DNA from: Streptomyces sp. NBC_01445
GTDB taxonomy: Bacteria; Actinomycetota; Actinomycetes; Streptomycetales; Streptomycetaceae
Assembly (NCBI RefSeq): GCF_035918235.1
Contig: NZ_CP109485.1
Span: forward strand, 4,526,001 to 4,590,000
Length of the DNA stretch: 64,000 nucleotides
Direction: 5' to 3'
The position numbers and the translations under genes are program-made. The stretch's first letter is position 1, and every line of letters starts with the position of its first letter. This document shows, piece by piece, positions 24,343 to 32,840 of this stretch. The notes beneath the pieces were generated by a model, which did not search any database, was not told where the DNA came from, and worked only from the letters and a program-made list of their open reading frames with translations.

Positions 24343-25198
24343 GCCGCGCCACGAGGACGACGGGAGCCACGGCCCCGGCAAGGAGCGCGGGCCCCGCGCG
24401 GGCAGTGGGCTGCCGGATGAGCTGCGGGCGCTGGGCAGGTCCCTGGACGGTCTGGGCCCCGGCGGCGAGTCGATGGCCGAGCGGGTACTGGCGCAGATAC
24501 TCGCCGAGTCGGTTCCGGCGCCGGTGGCCGAGCCGGAGGCGGCCCCTGCCCGGGTGCGGCGGGCGCGCCGCTGGGTACGGAAGCGGTGGCGGATGCTCAC
24601 TGCGGGGATGTGCGGGGTGCTGACCGTGCTCGTGCTCACGCCTCCGGTGCGGGCCGCAGTCGCCGACTGGTTCGGCTTCGGCGGGGTGGAGGTCCGGTAC
24701 GACCCCTCGGCCCTGCCGTCGTCCGGTGCTCATGTCCCCGGGTGCGGTACGTCGCTCTCGCTCGGTGAGGCCCGACGAGAAGCCGGATTCGAACCCCTGG
24801 TGCCGGACGAGCTGGGGATGCCGGACGCCGTCACGGTGACGCGGGAACCGAAGTCGCGTTTCTTGATCACGCTGTGCTGGCGCGAGGACGGGCACACGAT
24901 CCGACTCGACGAGTACCCGGCCCAGCTCGACATCGGGTACACGAAATCGGTGCGTATGCAGCCGCGCTGGGTCGACCTCGGCCCGGATACGGGGCTGTGG
25001 TTCGCCCAGCCCCATCTGCTCAGTTTCTGGATGCTCGACGGCAACGGCGACCGGTGGACCCGCTCGGAACGCACCGCGGGCCCGACGCTCCTGTGGACCC
25101 GTCGGCAGCAGGTGACACTCCGCCTGGAGGGAATCGACTCCCAGCAGCGGGCGATGGAGATCGCACGGTCGGTACGGAAGTTGGACACCGTCCGCTGA
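24335..25198 (+). CDS. Membrane protein coupled to the ECF sigma factor, probable anti-sigma
   Basis: This 287-residue protein has a ~90-residue cytoplasmic N-region, one membrane segment (MLTAGMCGVLTVLVLTPPVRAAV, about 92-114) and an extracytoplasmic domain containing two conserved-looking cysteines (PGCGTSLS, ITLCWRED). No zinc-binding anti-sigma HxxxCxxC is present in the N-region, so anti-sigma function rests on position and topology. ATG 24335 follows GGAGGTGATGAGC, an excellent ribosome site inside the sigma gene. The outer part resembles DUF4367-type domains found on such regulators (tentative). Confidence 0.75.
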   Translation: MSEPRHEDDGSHGPGKERGPRAGSGLPDELRALGRSLDGLGPGGESMAERVLAQILAESVPAPVAEPEAAPARVRRARRWVRKRWRMLTAGMCGVLTVLVLTPPVRAAVADWFGFGGVEVRYDPSALPSSGAHVPGCGTSLSLGEARREAGFEPLVPDELGMPDAVTVTREPKSRFLITLCWREDGHTIRLDEYPAQLDIGYTKSVRMQPRWVDLGPDTGLWFAQPHLLSFWMLDGNGDRWTRSERTAGPTLLWTRRQQVTLRLEGIDSQQRAMEIARSVRKLDTVR

Positions 25199-25252
25199 TG
25201 TCCGCGGGCTGAGCCGGCGGCTCCCGCACTCGAGAACTCACGCGCCAAAGTT

Positions 25253-25280
25253 GGGAACCCGGTCGGGTCGAGCGGTGTAC
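25253..25280 (+). promoter_or_regulatory. ECF-type promoter-like element before the secreted protein gene
   Basis: GGGAACC (25253-25259), 14 bp, GGTGTA (25274-25279): same blocks and spacing as at 23687. The ATG at 25333 lies ~46 bp after the predicted transcription start and has a GGGGGGAA ribosome site. Confidence 0.6.
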
Positions 25281-25332
25281 CAGAAGTGAATCGGCACGGG
25301 CGGGCCGTGCCGGGACCAGCTGGGGGGAACGG

Positions 25333-26088
25333 ATGCGAACAGTACGAAGGCTGGCCGCGCTGGCGGTGGCACTGACGGCGGCACTCGCCGCGCTGCTGCT
25401 GAGCGCGTCAGGGGCGTCGGCCGGCGGACCGACGAGCGTTCTGGTGGTGTCGCCCGAGAGCGGCCAGAGCGCGTCGCTCTACTTCAGTGACAAGAGGTAC
25501 GGGCCGCTGGAAACCCTCCTGGGAGAGCCGGGCCAGGGCCGACGGGAGGAGCCGCCCGGCTTGGGCATAGGCGTGGGGCGTCAGCTCAATGTCACCTGGC
25601 TGGTGCACGACGTGCTGCCGTGGCGGGTCGACCGGGTCTATCCGGACTCGCCGGGCACGAAGGACGTCTGGATACACACAGCGACGCACGTGCCGGACTC
25701 CTACAACGGGTACTGGCACAAGGCGCAGAAGCCGGCAGAGCTGCGCGCGCTGCTGAAGGACCTCGGAGTCATGGGCGAGCGGTCCCAAAAGGGCGGGAGC
25801 CCGATCTTCCCGGCACCCTGGCAGTCGCCCGACCGGTCCAAGGAAGCGCTCGGTGGAGCTCCGGCTCCGGCAGCCGACAGCCGCGATGCCGGGCAGTCCG
25901 CAGGCGCGCGGGCCTCAGCATCCCGGGCGGGTGAGGGGACGGACTGGTGGTGGGCGATACCGGGGCTGGCGGCGGGTGCCGCGCTGGCTCTGGTGATGCG
26001 GCCGCTGGCCGGCAGGCTGCCGCGTCGTCGCGGGACGGGCGAGACCCCGCCGGACACCGGACCACGGCAGCAGCTGATCGACTCCTGA
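25333..26088 (+). CDS. Secreted, C-terminally membrane-anchored protein, function unknown
   Basis: This 251-residue protein has a signal peptide (VRRLAALAVALTAALAALLLSASGASA), an extracytoplasmic domain of ~130 residues (VLVVSPESGQSASLYFSDKRYGPLETLLG ... NVTWLVHDVLPWRVDRVY), an Ala/Ser-rich spacer and a C-terminal anchor (WWWAIPGLAAGAALALVM) followed by RRRG. I do not recognise the domain. It sits behind an element matching the sigma factor's own promoter, so it is the likely output gene of that ECF system. Convergent with glyA across a terminator. Confidence 0.8.
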   Translation: MRTVRRLAALAVALTAALAALLLSASGASAGGPTSVLVVSPESGQSASLYFSDKRYGPLETLLGEPGQGRREEPPGLGIGVGRQLNVTWLVHDVLPWRVDRVYPDSPGTKDVWIHTATHVPDSYNGYWHKAQKPAELRALLKDLGVMGERSQKGGSPIFPAPWQSPDRSKEALGGAPAPAADSRDAGQSAGARASASRAGEGTDWWWAIPGLAAGAALALVMRPLAGRLPRRRGTGETPPDTGPRQQLIDS

Positions 26089-26124
26089 GAGTCGCCCTTC
26101 AGCTCTCACGGCCGCGAGTACGCA

Positions 26125-26164
26125 CTGACCGGCCCGTCGGTGCGGCTGGTGACGGGCCGGTCAG
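26125..26164. terminator. Bidirectional hairpin between convergent genes
   Basis: CTGACCGGCCCGTC (26125-26138) and its exact complement (26151-26164) form a 14-bp stem with a 12-base loop in the gap between the secreted-protein gene and glyA. Confidence 0.85.
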
Positions 26165-26191
26165 GAGATCACGGAGCTAGGGGGCAAGCGA

Positions 26192-27640
26192 TCAGGTGAG
26201 GTCGACTTCCGGGTAGAGCGGGAAGCCGCTCAGCAGGTCGGACGCTCGCGCGGAGACCTCGTCGGAGACCTTCTCGTCCAGGATGTGCTGGGCCTTGGAG
26301 GGCGCGCCCTTGCTGGTGGTGCCCGGTTCGGCGGCGGTGAGCACGCGGTCGATGAGGCCGGCGACCTCGTCCATCTCCGCGGTGCCCAGGCCCCGGGTGG
26401 TCAGAGCGGGGGTGCCGATGCGGATGCCGGATGTGTACCAGGCCCCGTTGGGGTCGGAGGGGATGGAGTTGCGGTTGGTGACGATGCCGGAGTCGAGGAG
26501 CGCGTTCTCGGCCTGGCGGCCGGTGACCCCGTAGGAGGTGGCGACATCGATCAGGTTGAGATGGTTGTCCGTGCCGCCCGTGACGAGGGTGGCGCCGCGG
26601 CGGGTCAGGCCCTCTGCGAGGGCGCGGGCGTTGTCGACGACGGACTGGGCGTAGTCGCGGAATTCGGGGCGGCGGGCCTCGGCAAGAGCCACGGCCTTGG
26701 CGGCCATGACGTGGGGCAGCGGGCCTCCGAGGACCATCGGGCAGCCGCGGTCGACCTGGCCGGCGAGCGAGTCGTCACAGAGCACCATGCCGCCGCGCGG
26801 GCCGCGCAGCGACTTGTGCGTCGTGGTGGTGACGATCTGGGCATGCGGCACCGGGTCGAAGTCGCCGGTGAGGACCTTGCCTGCGACGAGGCCCGCGAAG
26901 TGCGCCATGTCGACCATGAGGGTCGCCCCGACCTCGTCGGCGATCTCGCGCATGATGCGGAAGTTCACGAGGCGGGGGTACGCGGAGTAGCCGGCGACGA
27001 TGATCAGCGGCTTGAAGTCGCGGGCGGTGGCGCGCAGGGCTTCGTAGTCGACGAGGCCGGTCTGCGGGTCGGTGCCATAACTGCGCTGGTCGAACATCTT
27101 GCCGGAGATGTTGGGGCGGAAGCCGTGGGTGAGGTGGCCGCCGGCGTCCAGGGACATGCCGAGCATGCGCTGGTTGCCGAAGGCCTGACGGAGCTCGGCC
27201 CAGTCGGCGTCGGAGAGGTCGTTCACGTTGCGGACGCCGGCCAGCTCCAGGGCGGGGGCCTCGACGCGCTGGGCGAGGACGGCCCAGAAGGCGACGAGGT
27301 TGGCGTCGATACCGGAGTGCGGCTGGACATAGGCGTGGCGGGCGCCGAAGAGCTCGCGGGCGTGTTCGGCGGCGAGGGCCTCGACGGTGTCGACGTTGCG
27401 GCAGCCGGCATAGAAGCGGCGGGCGATGGTGCCCTCGGCGTACTTGTCGCTGAACCAGTTGCCCATCGCGAGGAGGGTGGCCGGGGAGGCGTAGTTCTCG
27501 CTGGCGATCAGCTTGAGCATCTCGCGCTGGTCGGCGAGCTCCTGGCCGATGGCGTCGGCCACGCGGGGCTCGACGGCGCGGATCACGTCGAGAGCGCTGC
27601 GGAATGCTACGGATTCGGTGGAGAGGGTGGGCTCTGACAT
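26192..27640 (-). CDS. glyA: Serine hydroxymethyltransferase
   Basis: This 482-residue fold-type I PLP enzyme converts serine and tetrahydrofolate to glycine and methylene-THF. Visible motifs are [14 protein letters not shown], the substrate region [21 protein letters not shown] and the PLP lysine in [16 protein letters not shown]. It is longer than the ~420-residue E. coli form because of insertions around residues 120-180, as in some actinomycete copies. ATG 27640 has GGAGG seven bases upstream. Expression should respond to ZTP/ZMP through the riboswitch at 27705-27785, matching glyA's role in folate one-carbon supply. Confidence 0.95.
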   Translation of the reverse strand: MSEPTLSTESVAFRSALDVIRAVEPRVADAIGQELADQREMLKLIASENYASPATLLAMGNWFSDKYAEGTIARRFYAGCRNVDTVEALAAEHARELFGARHAYVQPHSGIDANLVAFWAVLAQRVEAPALELAGVRNVNDLSDADWAELRQAFGNQRMLGMSLDAGGHLTHGFRPNISGKMFDQRSYGTDPQTGLVDYEALRATARDFKPLIIVAGYSAYPRLVNFRIMREIADEVGATLMVDMAHFAGLVAGKVLTGDFDPVPHAQIVTTTTHKSLRGPRGGMVLCDDSLAGQVDRGCPMVLGGPLPHVMAAKAVALAEARRPEFRDYAQSVVDNARALAEGLTRRGATLVTGGTDNHLNLIDVATSYGVTGRQAENALLDSGIVTNRNSIPSDPNGAWYTSGIRIGTPALTTRGLGTAEMDEVAGLIDRVLTAAEPGTTSKGAPSKAQHILDEKVSDEVSARASDLLSGFPLYPEVDLT

Positions 27641-27667
27641 GACGGACCTCCGGACGGATGGGGCCTC

Positions 27668-27699
27668 CACTGCCCGAGCGAAGTCGAGAGCGGGAGGTT
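27668..27699. repeat. Short palindromic element related to the one at 32530
   Basis: CGAGCGAAGTCGAGAGC within flanking GGCCTCCACTGCC...GGGAGG matches 16 of 17 bases of the element core inserted in the gene at 32335. It lies in the glyA leader between riboswitch and start codon. The outer CCTCC/GGGAGG arms could form the riboswitch expression-platform hairpin. Confidence 0.6.
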
Positions 27700-27704
27700 C
27701 ACGG

Positions 27705-27785
27705 GTCGGCCCAGGCGCACGGCACACAGTTCACAGGCCGCTCCCCGATGGTCGGTCCCATCCCAGCGCGCCAGTCACGGCCCTG
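27705..27785 (-). promoter_or_regulatory. ZTP (pfl) riboswitch upstream of glyA
   Basis: On the minus strand the leader has the ordered conserved blocks of the pfl/ZTP aptamer: CCGTGACTGGCG (27769-27780), GGGATGGGACCGACC (27746-27761) running into ATCGGGGAGCG, and, after a variable linker, GCGCCTGGGC (27709-27718). Flanking complementary segments close the two stems. The aptamer binds ZMP/ZTP, which accumulate when 10-formyl-THF is short. It commonly controls glyA, folD and purine genes in actinomycetes. The purH gene, whose substrate is ZMP, is in the same window. Confidence 0.88.
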
Positions 27786-27905
27786 CGGGCCACCCTACCG
27801 GGCGCGCCGGGACGCGAGGTGTCCCGGTCCACGATGCGAGCGACGATAGGAAGGGGCCACAAGCCCACGTCTTCGCGTCATAAGAGCCGTAAGAACGGAG
27901 ACCCC

Positions 27906-29132
27906 GTGACTGCTGTGACTCCTCCGAATGCCGTAACGGAAACCTTCATCATCGCCTCCGAAGCGCACAGTGCGCACAACTACCATCCGCTGCCCGTCGT
28001 GGTCGCCACGGCGGAGGGGGCGTGGATGACAGATGTCGAGGGGCGCCGGTACCTCGACATGCTCGCCGGCTACTCGGCTCTCAACTTCGGCCATGGGAAC
28101 CGGCGGCTCATCGAGGCCGCGAAGGCGCAGATGGATCGGGTGACGCTGACGTCCCGCGCCTTCTACCACGACCGGTTCGCCGAGTTCTGCGCCCAGCTCG
28201 CGGAGCTGTGCGGCATGGACATGGTGCTGCCGATGAACACAGGGGCCGAGGCAGTGGAGACCGCCGTGAAGACGGCGAGAAAGTGGGGGTACCAGGTCAA
28301 GGGGGTGCTCGACGGCAGGGCGAAGATCGTCGTGGCGGGCAACAACTTCCACGGGCGTACCACGACCATCGTCAGCTTCTCCACGGACCAGGAGGCGCGC
28401 GCGGACTTCGGTCCCTACACGCCAGGGTTCGAGATCGTGCCTTACGGCGATCTGACGGCACTGCGCGGCGCTGTCACCGAGAACACCGTCGCCGTGCTGC
28501 TCGAACCGATCCAGGGGGAGGCCGGTGTCCTCGTACCACCGGCCGGATACCTGCCAGCGGTAAGGGAGTTGACCCGCGAGCGGAACGTGCTGTTCATCGC
28601 CGACGAGATCCAGTCGGGGCTCGGGCGGACCGGGCGGACGTTCGCCTGTGAGCACGAGGGCGTGGTGCCCGACATGTACGTGCTGGGCAAGGCGCTCGGC
28701 GGTGGGGTCGTGCCGGTGTCGGCGGTGGTGTCCAGCAGCGAGGTGCTGGGGGTGTTCAAGCCGGGTGAGCACGGGTCGACGTTCGGCGGGAATCCGCTGG
28801 CCTGCGCGGTGGCGCTCGAGGTCATCGCGATGCTGCGCACCGGGGAGTTCCAGCAGCGGGCGACGGAGCTGGGCGAGCATCTGCACGCGGAGCTCGGGCT
28901 GCTGGCGGGCACGGGCAAGGTGACGCAGGTGCGGGGCCGCGGGCTGTGGGCAGGGGTCGACATCGATCCGTCGTACGGGACGGGGAGGGAGATCTCGGAG
29001 AAGTTGATGGACAAGGGCGTCCTGGTCAAGGACACGCATGGGAGCACGATCCGGATCGCTCCCCCTCTGGTGATCAGTAAGGAAGACCTGGACTGGGGGC
29101 TCGACCAGCTTCGGGCGGTCCTGTCGGTCTGA
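27906..29132 (+). CDS. rocD: Ornithine--oxo-acid transaminase
   Basis: This 408-residue class III PLP aminotransferase has SALNFGHGNRRLIEA, MNTGAEAVETAVKTARKWGY, FHGRTTTIVSFS, the cofactor Asp in IADEIQSGLGRTG and the PLP lysine in YVLGKALGGGVVPVSAVV. These are the ornithine aminotransferase forms; the enzyme makes glutamate semialdehyde from ornithine. GTG 27906 follows a GGAG ribosome site (27897-27900). Divergent from glyA. No other arginine-catabolism gene is adjacent. Confidence 0.93.
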   Translation: MTAVTPPNAVTETFIIASEAHSAHNYHPLPVVVATAEGAWMTDVEGRRYLDMLAGYSALNFGHGNRRLIEAAKAQMDRVTLTSRAFYHDRFAEFCAQLAELCGMDMVLPMNTGAEAVETAVKTARKWGYQVKGVLDGRAKIVVAGNNFHGRTTTIVSFSTDQEARADFGPYTPGFEIVPYGDLTALRGAVTENTVAVLLEPIQGEAGVLVPPAGYLPAVRELTRERNVLFIADEIQSGLGRTGRTFACEHEGVVPDMYVLGKALGGGVVPVSAVVSSSEVLGVFKPGEHGSTFGGNPLACAVALEVIAMLRTGEFQQRATELGEHLHAELGLLAGTGKVTQVRGRGLWAGVDIDPSYGTGREISEKLMDKGVLVKDTHGSTIRIAPPLVISKEDLDWGLDQLRAVLSV

Positions 29133-29249
29133 CGGTGGTGCGCCTCCGACAGGGACGGCCGACTCGTGGTCCGGCCGTTCACGGGGACGCCCCCGAAGGG
29201 TGGGCCGCCCACGGGCCGGCTGGTGCGAGGCACCCTCTACAGTCGCTTT

Positions 29250-30107
29250 GTGCTTCTTGGAATGGTTTGCGCGCTCGGGGCTGCGGTCTGTTTCGGTACG
29301 GCTTCCGTGTTGCAGGCGATGGCGGCGCGGGCCTCGGAGCCGGGGTCGGGATCCGGCGTCGACGCCGCATTGTTGCTGCGGGCGCTGCGGCAGTGGCGTT
29401 ATGTCGCCGGGCTGGGACTCGACCTCCTCGGGTTCGTGTTGCAGGTCGTGGCGCTGCGGTCCATTCCGATCTATGCCGTCGGCGCGGCGCTCGCCGCGAG
29501 TCTGGCGGTGACGGCGGTGGTTGCCTCTCGGCTGCTGGAAGTGCGGTTGAGTGGTGTCGAGTGGGGCGCCGTCGGAGTAGTGGTGGCGGGGCTTGCGATG
29601 TTGGGGCTGGCGTCGGGGACGGAGGGAGACAAGGCCGGTTCGGACGCGTTGAGGTACGCGATGCTGGGGACAGCGCTGGGCGTGTTGTTGATCGGGGCGG
29701 TGGCCGGGCGGCTTCCGGGGCGGGGGCGGGCGCTCGCGCTGGGGCTCGGTTCGGGGTTCGGGTTCGGGGTGGTGGAGGTGTCGGTGCGGCTCATCGACGA
29801 CGTGTCGCCCGGCGCGTTGCTGAGCAATCCGGCGACATATGCGCTGCTGCTCGGTGGGGGCTCGGCGTTTCTGCTGCTGACCTCGGCGCTGCAGAAGGGG
29901 TCGGTGACCACGGCCACCGCGGGGATGGTCGTGGGCGAGACAGTGGGACCGGCGCTGGTCGGGGTGATCTGGCTCGGGGATCGCACGCGCGAGGGGCTGG
30001 CCTGGCTGGCGGTTCTCGGGTTCGTGGTGGCCGTGGCGGGGGCGTTGGCTCTGGCGCGCTTCGGGGAGGCGCCGGTGGGGGACGCGTCCGCACCGGCCCG
30101 GGTCTGA
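29250..30107 (+). CDS. DMT/EamA-like transporter (multi-pass membrane protein)
   Basis: This 285-residue protein has about nine hydrophobic segments and Gly-rich helices of the drug/metabolite transporter type, beginning LLGMVCALGAAVCFGTASVLQAMAAR and ending with VVGETVGPALVGVIWLGDRTREG ... LGFVVAVAGALALARFG. The substrate is unknown. GTG 29250 is chosen because TACAGT lies six bases upstream (leaderless pattern) and it starts at the first helix. GTG 29166 would add a Pro/Gly-rich lead. Followed by the 26-bp repeat array. Confidence 0.75.
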   Translation: MLLGMVCALGAAVCFGTASVLQAMAARASEPGSGSGVDAALLLRALRQWRYVAGLGLDLLGFVLQVVALRSIPIYAVGAALAASLAVTAVVASRLLEVRLSGVEWGAVGVVVAGLAMLGLASGTEGDKAGSDALRYAMLGTALGVLLIGAVAGRLPGRGRALALGLGSGFGFGVVEVSVRLIDDVSPGALLSNPATYALLLGGGSAFLLLTSALQKGSVTTATAGMVVGETVGPALVGVIWLGDRTREGLAWLAVLGFVVAVAGALALARFGEAPVGDASAPARV

Positions 30108-30240
30108 CCCGAACCCGTTCTGACCCGAACCGAACCCGTTCTGGCCCGACCCCACCCGAACCCGTTCCGGCCCGCCCCGAACCGAACCCGTTCTGACCCG
30201 ACCCCACCCGAACCCGTTCTGGCCCGACCCGACCCTGAGC
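30108..30240. repeat. 26-bp tandem array with palindromic GAACCCGTTC cores
   Basis: GAACCCGTTC occurs at 30111, 30132, 30158, 30184 and 30210, so spacing is 21 then 26, 26 and 26 bp. The linkers are TGACCCGAACC or CGGCCCGACCCCACCC types. Each core has GAAC/GTTC arms. The array fills the gap between the convergent transporter and MocR genes. No reading frame is credible in it. Confidence 0.9.
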
Positions 30241-30323
30241 TGACCCGTCCCCGACCGCCCATGGCCGCCCGGCCCGATCGTGGGCCGCGCAAGCCGCGAC
30301 GTCGACCGCCCGATGCCCGCCCC

Positions 30324-31748
30324 CTAAGGCAGCACCCGGCACAACGCCTCAAGTGCGCTGGGCCAGGCGTGGTCCGGTGGGGTTCCGTAGCCGACCACCA
30401 GGGCGTCCAGGGGTGGTTCGGCGGGGGCCGCTTCGTGGCGGAAGCTGGAGAGGCCGGCGACTCCGAGGCGCTGCCAGGCGGCGGCGCGGACCACGGACTG
30501 TTCGGTGCCGGGCGGGAGTTGGAGGACGGCGTGCAGGCCGGCGGCGATTCCGGTGGCGCGGACGTCGGGGGCGCGTTCGGCGAGGGCGGCGACGAGCTGA
30601 TCGCGGCGGCGGCGGTAGCGCAGGCGGGCGCCGCGGACATGGCGGTCGTAGGCGCCCGAGTCGATGAACTCCGCGAGGGTCAGCTGGTCGAGGACGCCGC
30701 ACGACCAGTCGGCGACGCCCTTCGCCTCGATCACCTCCCCGATGACGGAGGGCGGCAGCACCAGCCAGCCGAGGCGCAGGCCGGGTGCGAGGGATTTGCT
30801 GGCCGTGCCGAAGTAGACGACGCGGTCGGGGTCGAGGCCCTGGAGGGCGCCGACGGGCTGGCGGTCGTAGCGGAACTCGCCGTCGTAGTCGTCCTCCAGG
30901 ATCAGTCCGCCGGTGCGGCGGGCCCAGTCGACGACGGCTGTCCGGCGGTCGGGGTGCAGTGCCCCGCCCACCGGGAACTGATGGGCGGGGGTCAGGAGGG
31001 CGGCGCCCACGTCCGGTTCGCCGGTCGCCAACTCATCGGTGCAGGTGCCGAGTTGATCGAGGGGAAGGGGGTGGGTGCGCAGGCCTGACCGCGTCAGGAC
31101 GTCCCAGTGGATGTCGAGCCCGTATGTCTCCACGGCCACATCGCGCACGCCCCTGTTGTGCAGCACCTCGCCGAGCAGCATCAGACCGTGGACGAAGCCG
31201 GAGCAGATCACGATGCGGTCCGGGTCGGCGTGGACGCCGCGGGCGCGGGCGAGGTAGCCGGCGAGGGCGGTGCGCAGTTCGATGCGGCCGCGGGCATCGC
31301 CGTAGCCGAGGGCGTCGTTCGGGGCGGCGTTGAGGGAGCGGCGCGATGCCTTGAGCCATTCGGCGCGCGGGAACGAGGAGAGGTCGGGGGTGCCGGGGTG
31401 CAGGTCGTGGCGGAGTCCGGCAGGAGCGCGTCGGCCGCGTGTCGGGGCCGGCCGGGGCGCCTCCACCGGCCGCTCCGCGACGCGCGTCCCCGAGCCCTGG
31501 CGCGCGGTGAGCCAGCCCTCGGCGACGAGGTCGGCGTAGGCGTCGGCGACCGTGTTGCGGGCGATGCCCAGATCGGCTGCGAGCGTGCGGGACGATGGGA
31601 GGCGGACACCGGGGGCGAGGCGGCCGCTGCGTACGGCGTCACGGAGCGCGTCGGTCAGGCCTTTGCGCAGGCCGGAGCCGGTCGGCTCGACGTGCAGGTC
31701 GATACCGAGCGCTTGACCGGAGGGCGAAGTGGCCCAGGATTCCACCAT
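30324..31748 (-). CDS. MocR/PdxR-type regulator (GntR HTH fused to aminotransferase domain)
   Basis: This 474-residue protein has an N-terminal GntR winged helix (about 20-90: LRDAVRSGRLAPGVRLPSSRTLAADLGIARNTVADAYADL, then GWLTARQGSGTRV) joined by a basic linker to a fold-type I aminotransferase-like domain with LEDDYDGEFRYD and the PLP lysine in FGTASKSLAPGLRLGWLVLPP. MocR proteins bind PLP or a PLP adduct and control adjacent metabolic genes. It is divergent from the carboxymuconolactone-decarboxylase-like pair at 31796 with only 47 bp between starts, so it most likely controls them (inference). Confidence 0.92.
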   Translation of the reverse strand: MVESWATSPSGQALGIDLHVEPTGSGLRKGLTDALRDAVRSGRLAPGVRLPSSRTLAADLGIARNTVADAYADLVAEGWLTARQGSGTRVAERPVEAPRPAPTRGRRAPAGLRHDLHPGTPDLSSFPRAEWLKASRRSLNAAPNDALGYGDARGRIELRTALAGYLARARGVHADPDRIVICSGFVHGLMLLGEVLHNRGVRDVAVETYGLDIHWDVLTRSGLRTHPLPLDQLGTCTDELATGEPDVGAALLTPAHQFPVGGALHPDRRTAVVDWARRTGGLILEDDYDGEFRYDRQPVGALQGLDPDRVVYFGTASKSLAPGLRLGWLVLPPSVIGEVIEAKGVADWSCGVLDQLTLAEFIDSGAYDRHVRGARLRYRRRRDQLVAALAERAPDVRATGIAAGLHAVLQLPPGTEQSVVRAAAWQRLGVAGLSSFRHEAAPAEPPLDALVVGYGTPPDHAWPSALEALCRVLP

Positions 31749-31795
31749 GGAAATGGACCATACCCGTGGGCTACTCCGCTCGTAGGGTCAATGTC

Positions 31796-32338
31796 ATGAC
31801 GACGAACGAGAACTCCACCGACAGCACCAGCCCGACCACCGACGCCGGCCGGACCGCCAAGGAGTACGTCCACGAGCACGCGCCCCGGCTGGCCTGGGCC
31901 AAGCACGCTCCGGAGGTCTACAAGGCCATGATCCGGCTCGACGCGGAGGCCCGTAAGGGCGTCGACCCGGTGACGCTGGAGCTGGTCAAGATCCGCGCTT
32001 CGCAGCTCAACCACTGCGCGTTCTGCCTCGACATGCACTCCAAGGACGCGCTCGCCGCGGGCGAGAGCGTCGAGCGGATCATCCAGCTGGCCGCGTGGGA
32101 GGAGTCGCAGCACTTCTACACGCCCAGGGAGATCGCGGCGATCGAGCTGACCGAGGCGATCACCGTGCTCACCGACGGGTTCGTGCCGGACGAGACGTAC
32201 GAGAAGGCGGCGAAGCTGTACGACGAGAAGGAGCTGACGCAGCTGATCGCCGCGATCACGGTGATCAACGCGTGGAACCGGTTCGGCGTGTCGACGCGGA
32301 TGGTGCCCGGGCACTACACCGCGGGCGACTTCAAGTGA
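31796..32338 (+). CDS. Carboxymuconolactone decarboxylase/AhpD-like protein
   Basis: This is a 180-residue helical protein of the CMD/AhpD family. The region LVKIRASQLNHCAFCLDMHSKDAL contains the CxxC-x(3)-H redox motif (CAFCLDMH), and VLTDGFVPDETYEKAAKLYDEKELTQLIAAITVINAWNRF forms the second family block. Such proteins act as peroxidase-linked disulfide carriers or alkylhydroperoxidases. The ATG lacks a ribosome site; TAGGGT ends seven bases before it, suggesting a leaderless mRNA. Its stop overlaps the start of a paralog (GTGA). Confidence 0.88.
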   Translation: MTTNENSTDSTSPTTDAGRTAKEYVHEHAPRLAWAKHAPEVYKAMIRLDAEARKGVDPVTLELVKIRASQLNHCAFCLDMHSKDALAAGESVERIIQLAAWEESQHFYTPREIAAIELTEAITVLTDGFVPDETYEKAAKLYDEKELTQLIAAITVINAWNRFGVSTRMVPGHYTAGDFK

Positions 32339-32823
32339 CAGCCCGTACGACGCACTTGGACATGGGTGTGCGCGACGCGATGATCGCGCTCGGCGCCGCC
32401 GCGAAGAAGGGGCTCGGCGACCCGGTTCTCGCCGAGCTGGTGATGATTCGGGCCTCGCAGATCAACGAGTGCGCGTTCTGCCTGGACATGCACGTGGACC
32501 TCGCCGTCGAGAAGAACGGCGAGAGTGCGGTGGGGGTATCCCCTGCTCGAGCGAAGTCGACAGCTTGGGGAAGGATCGCGCTGCTCAATACCTGGGCGGA
32601 GGCCCCCGAGCACTTCACCGAGCGCGAGCAGGCGGCGCTCGCGCTGACCGAGGCCGTCACCGTCCTCACCGACGGGTTCGTGCCGGACGCGACGTACGAG
32701 GCGGCGGCCAAGCACTTCAGCGAGGCCGAGCTCGCCCATCTCCTCGGCGTGATCACCGTCATCAACAGCTGGAACCGGCTCATGGTGAGCCGCCGGATCG
32801 TGCCCGGCGGACCGCAGTGGTGA
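32335..32823 (+). CDS. Second carboxymuconolactone decarboxylase/AhpD-like protein, with in-frame element insertion
   Basis: This 162-residue paralog of the preceding protein, coupled by a GTGA overlap, has the same CAFCLDMH redox motif and the block VLTDGFVPDATYEAAAKHF. After GES the sequence AVGVSPARAKSTAWG (15 residues) has no counterpart in the paralog, and the alignment then resumes at RIALLNTW. The extra 45 bp are a short palindromic element (32527-32571) that keeps frame. The loop lies between the redox helix and the next helix, so activity may survive. Confidence 0.85.
   Translation: MTARTTHLDMGVRDAMIALGAAAKKGLGDPVLAELVMIRASQINECAFCLDMHVDLAVEKNGESAVGVSPARAKSTAWGRIALLNTWAEAPEHFTEREQAALALTEAVTVLTDGFVPDATYEAAAKHFSEAELAHLLGVITVINSWNRLMVSRRIVPGGPQW
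32527..32571. repeat. 45-bp palindromic element inserted in frame in a coding region
   Basis: The insert reads GGGGGTATCCCC, then TGCTCGAGCGAAGTCGACAGC, then TTGGGGA. It holds nested inverted arms (GGGG/CCCC and CTCGA/TCGA) around a GCGAAG loop. A diverged copy with the same CGAGCGAAGTCGA core is in the glyA leader. I recall similar small dispersed GCTCGAGCGAAG repeats in many Streptomyces genomes. Confidence 0.75.
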
Positions 32824-32840
32824 CGTGCCCCCACGCCTCC

